From positions 1 through 8,647 of the forward strand of contig JANWKW010000169.1 of the NCBI GenBank assembly GCA_025451135.1: a DNA stretch of 8,647 bases. Reading direction: 5' to 3'. The notes below the pieces were generated by a model that saw only the letters and a list, made by a program, of their open reading frames with translations, was not told the origin of the DNA and searched no databases. Position 1 is the stretch's first letter. Each line of letters starts with the position of its first letter. Of this stretch, positions 6,371-8,647 are shown piece after piece. The DNA comes from Vulcanimicrobiia bacterium. GTDB taxonomy: Bacteria; Vulcanimicrobiota; Vulcanimicrobiia; Vulcanimicrobiales; Vulcanimicrobiaceae. Both the position numbers and the translations under genes were made by a program.

Positions 6371-7690
6371 CTACGGCCGAACGCGGTAGATCTCGCCGGC
6401 CCGATCGTCGGCGATGAAGAGCGTTCCGCTCGCGCTGACGGTGATACCGGTCGGCCGGCCGATGCGCGTCGAGGACGAGCAGCCCGGCTGGAAGCCGGTG
6501 ACGAACGGCTGCCATTGCTTGGTCGGATCGCTCCAGTCGACGGGGGTCGCGGGGACGTCGCCGTTCATCGGCACGAAGTCGACCTCCGGGACCACGTTGC
6601 AGCCGCCGGGGGTGTGCCACGAGCCGTGGCGCGTCACGAACATCGCGCCGCGATACGGTGCGGGAAGCGCGTAGGCCAGCCCCCCGGCCTGCGCCGGATA
6701 GAACGCCGCGCCGATGATCGTCGAATAGGCCGGGAACTCGACGAGCGGAGCGACCGTCGCGGCGCATTGCGCGCCGGATGCGTACGCGACGTGGTTCTCC
6801 TCGCAGTCGGGCCAGCCGTAGTCGGCCACGCCGCCGTGCGCGGTCACGTCGTCGACGAACTCGTAGGGATGAGTGCCCGGCAAGTCGTCCTGGCCCGCGT
6901 CGCCGACCCACAGGTGCCCGCTCGACGGGTTCGCGGTCAGTGCGATGCCGTTGCGGATCCTGGTCGCCCGTTTGGTCATGGCGCCGCCGGTCGCGGTCAT
7001 CTGGAAGATCGAGGCGCGGGTGGTATCGGTCTCTGCGCACGCATTGCACGACGAGCCGACGGCCACGTCGAGCAGATTCGTGACCTCGGAATACGCGACC
7101 GACGTGGTGGAGTGGACGTCGCCGTCGCTTCCGGCCGGAGGGGACCCGGTGCGGATCGATGCGATCAGGACCGGAGTCGACCGCGCCGTCTGATCGCCGT
7201 AGCCGTACGGGATCGCATAGACGCCGTGCTGCGTGCCGACGAAGATCGTGCAGAGCGACGACGAGAACGCGACGCCGTTGTCGGGGCCGTCGCCGATCGT
7301 CGCGAACGTATGCGCCGCGAGCGCGCCCGACGGACTCTCGGCGAACGGCAAGAGCGCGACGGTCGATCCGGTGGTGCCGATCAAGAGATCGCCGTTCGGT
7401 AAGCTCGCGAGTTCGCGCGGATTGGCGACGCTCGCGATCGCCTGGATGTGCAGCCCGCTCGCGACGGTCAGGCCGGCGGGCGGCGCGGGCGACGGCCCGG
7501 GCGGCGGGGTGGTGACGGGCGCGGGCGTGACGCCGAGACAGTTGGGGGCCGCGGCGCTGGTCGGCGTGGCCGTCGGAGACGGCCCGCTCGGCGTCGGGCC
7601 GGGGGTGGCCCCGCCGCCGGCGCCGCCGCACGCGACGATCAGCGCGGTGGAAGCGGCAAAAGCGAGCAGGCGACGCGATCCTCGATACAC
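6371..7690 (-). CDS. Lipoprotein of the glucose/sorbosone dehydrogenase beta-propeller family
   Basis: With the GTG start at 7690 this is a 439-residue lipoprotein: RGSRR, a hydrophobic core and lipobox IVAC, with the acylated cysteine at residue 21. Residues about 22-73 are a Gly/Pro/Thr-rich stalk. The rest is a six-bladed propeller of the PQQ-type sugar dehydrogenase/sorbosone dehydrogenase group, shown by the strings VGSSCNACAETD (211-222), IRNGIAL near 246, ADYGWPDC (289-296), FVTRHGSWH (351-359) and GRPTGI...FIADDRAGEIYRV at the C-terminus (from 411). Such proteins oxidise sugars or related polyols and pass electrons outward, but many members are untested and PQQ use is not provable here. 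An ATG at 7753 would add 21 residues, overlap the phosphofructokinase gene by 41 bp and push the lipobox to residue 42, so GTG is preferred, although no clear Shine-Dalgarno precedes it. The gap to the upstream gene is 22 bp, so an operon is likely. Confidence 0.85.
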   Translation of the reverse strand: MYRGSRRLLAFAASTALIVACGGAGGGATPGPTPSGPSPTATPTSAAAPNCLGVTPAPVTTPPPGPSPAPPAGLTVASGLHIQAIASVANPRELASLPNGDLLIGTTGSTVALLPFAESPSGALAAHTFATIGDGPDNGVAFSSSLCTIFVGTQHGVYAIPYGYGDQTARSTPVLIASIRTGSPPAGSDGDVHSTTSVAYSEVTNLLDVAVGSSCNACAETDTTRASIFQMTATGGAMTKRATRIRNGIALTANPSSGHLWVGDAGQDDLPGTHPYEFVDDVTAHGGVADYGWPDCEENHVAYASGAQCAATVAPLVEFPAYSTIIGAAFYPAQAGGLAYALPAPYRGAMFVTRHGSWHTPGGCNVVPEVDFVPMNGDVPATPVDWSDPTKQWQPFVTGFQPGCSSSTRIGRPTGITVSASGTLFIADDRAGEIYRVRP

Positions 7691-7712
7691 AGTGGTACGT
7701 ATACCCGTTTCG

Positions 7713-8647
7713 TCAGCAGACGTGTGCGAACGACTTCCGAAAGGCGCCTGCATCGAGGTTCGTGACCGCGGCCAAGCGCGCCAGGCGCGGCTCCTCGAGG
7801 TCCGTGCGATCGAGCCGGATCATGTACGAGCGCGCGACCGCATAGGCTTCCGAGGTGACGTCGACATTGCGGGTGCGGATCCGGCCGGTCGCGGGATCGA
7901 GCAGGTCGGTCAGCTTCAACGGTGCGGCGTGGCCGCCCGAGAGCGCCACCAACGCCCCGCTGCCGCCGCCGAGCAGATAGCGCACCGCGCCGTAGCCGAG
8001 CGTGCGGGTGTAGTCGACGTCGAACGGCACGGGTTTCGCGCAGCGCAGTTCGTAGCCGATGTCCTTGGTGAGCACGGTCGCGTCCATGCCCAGCTCGTTC
8101 AAGCGTGCGCGCACCGCATCGCGCAGCAGCATGCCGATCGGCACGTCGGCCAGACGCACGTGACCGTACGCGTCGCGGGCGACGTCGGAGAGGCCGTCGA
8201 GCGTCTCGGTCGACATCCGCTCGACGATGCCTTCGGCGATCACGGCGACGCCGTGCGGACTACCGGCTGCCGCGCGCTTCACGATCGCGCCGACCAGCGT
8301 ATCGACGATCAGCTTCACGTCGAGCGGGCCTTCGGGGAACTCTTCGGGGATGACGGCCAAGGTTGCGCCGGCGGCCTTGCACATGCCGAGCGCGAGCGCA
8401 CCGGACTTGCGGCCCATCGAGACGACCAGGTACCAGCGCGTCGTCGTGCGCGCGTCTTCCATCAGGCTCTCGATGATGTTGGTGCCGACCGAGCGAGCCG
8501 TCTCGAACCCGAACGTCGGCGCGTTGTCCGGCAGCGGCAGATCGTTGTCGATCGTTTTCGGGACCGTCGCGACGCCGATGCGTCCCTTGGTCTCCATCGC
8601 GATCCGGGTGGCGCCGAAGGTGGTGTCGTCGCCGCCGATGGTGATGA
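7713..8647 (-). CDS. pfp: Phosphofructokinase with PPi-type signature, 5' end cut off by window edge
   Basis: The visible 310 residues are the C-terminal three quarters of a phosphofructokinase, which makes fructose 1,6-bisphosphate in the cytoplasm. The frame stays open to the right edge: IGGDDT is encoded at 8622-8639, upstream of the first internal ATG at 8597, so that ATG is not the start and about 100 N-terminal residues are missing. PKTIDND (8541-8561) carries the catalytic Asp residues. GGDD in place of GGDG, and Lys in place of Gly in PKTIDND, are the residues known to favour pyrophosphate over ATP. SMGRKSGA, with an Arg seven residues before the Met, and IPEE form the sugar-phosphate site. 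The C-terminal half (YELRCAKPVPFD, YTRTLGYGAVRYLL, LLDPATGR) matches the longer PFK subfamily, not the E. coli PfkA type. It reads directly towards the dehydrogenase gene 22 bp away. The fold is certain; the PPi preference is inferred. Confidence 0.9.
   Translation of the reverse strand, partial: ITIGGDDTTFGATRIAMETKGRIGVATVPKTIDNDLPLPDNAPTFGFETARSVGTNIIESLMEDARTTTRWYLVVSMGRKSGALALGMCKAAGATLAVIPEEFPEGPLDVKLIVDTLVGAIVKRAAAGSPHGVAVIAEGIVERMSTETLDGLSDVARDAYGHVRLADVPIGMLLRDAVRARLNELGMDATVLTKDIGYELRCAKPVPFDVDYTRTLGYGAVRYLLGGGSGALVALSGGHAAPLKLTDLLDPATGRIRTRNVDVTSEAYAVARSYMIRLDRTDLEEPRLARLAAVTNLDAGAFRKSFAHVC

Noticed and set aside
6270..7631. A 453-codon minus-strand frame overlapping the dehydrogenase, and the plus-strand frame at 6515-7402.
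   Set aside because: Both are extremely Arg-rich out-of-frame translations without signal or domain; the dehydrogenase frame carries the recognisable motifs.
7691..7753. ATG start at 7753 for the dehydrogenase.
   Set aside because: It overlaps the phosphofructokinase by 41 bp and gives an over-long leader before the lipobox. GTG at 7690 gives a normal lipoprotein signal.
8597..8597. The ATG at 8597 as the start of the phosphofructokinase.
   Set aside because: The same frame continues upstream through the conserved IGGDDT motif to the window edge, so the gene is cut off.
1..8647. A defence island, CRISPR array, transposon or prophage in the window.
   Set aside because: There are no repeat-spacer arrays, transposase, integrase or inverted-repeat ends. 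The STAND ATPase is of the cyclase/TPR signalling type and has no effector domain typical of Avs defence proteins.

Overview
This is GC-rich bacterial DNA, roughly two-thirds G+C by eye. It comes from an organism that exports proteins and anchors lipoproteins. One product has a type I signal peptide, two have lipoproteins' lipobox-type leaders, and a class III nucleotide cyclase is fused to a STAND ATPase and TPR repeats, an architecture common in Actinobacteria, Chloroflexi and candidate soil phyla. The general look (GC-rich codons, proline/threonine-rich lipoprotein stalks, a PPi-type phosphofructokinase) would suit an uncultivated soil lineage such as Eremiobacterota. That placement is a guess from style; there is no marker gene in the window.

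Layout. Bases 1-56 may hold the last codons of an upstream plus-strand gene. Bases 57-236 are a structured leader ending in a strong Shine-Dalgarno. A secreted lipoprotein of unknown function (237-1004, +) follows, built from two tandem copies of a Cys-containing unit of about 106 residues. Its 3' end overlaps by 47 bp, tail to tail, the 3' end of a large minus-strand signalling protein (958-3615): cyclase domain, STAND/NB-ARC-like ATPase and TPR repeats. A 91-bp divergent region (3616-3706) separates this from a secreted zinc metalloprotease of the DUF5117/DUF4953 (Met-zincin) family (3707-6343, +). A 27-bp convergent gap with a near-perfect hairpin then separates it from a minus-strand pair: a truncated phosphofructokinase with PPi-type signature residues (7713-8647, running off the right edge) and, 22 bp downstream, a lipoprotein of the glucose/sorbosone dehydrogenase beta-propeller family (6371-7690).

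How the parts relate. The phosphofructokinase and the dehydrogenase are close enough to be one transcript, linking cytoplasmic glycolysis with possible sugar oxidation outside the membrane. The cyclase/STAND protein and the protease share one divergent regulatory region. The lipoprotein is linked to the cyclase only by their 3' overlap. There is no mobile element, CRISPR array, tRNA or rRNA. No gene-free stretch exceeds 300 bp.

I see no clear multi-gene undescribed system. The points most worth a second look are the cyclase domain, which keeps both metal Asp residues but has lost the transition-state Asn, its near-leaderless start with three AATGG repeats at about 10-bp spacing, the duplicated Cys-pair lipoprotein with a structured leader, and a by-eye excess of CGATCG palindromes.
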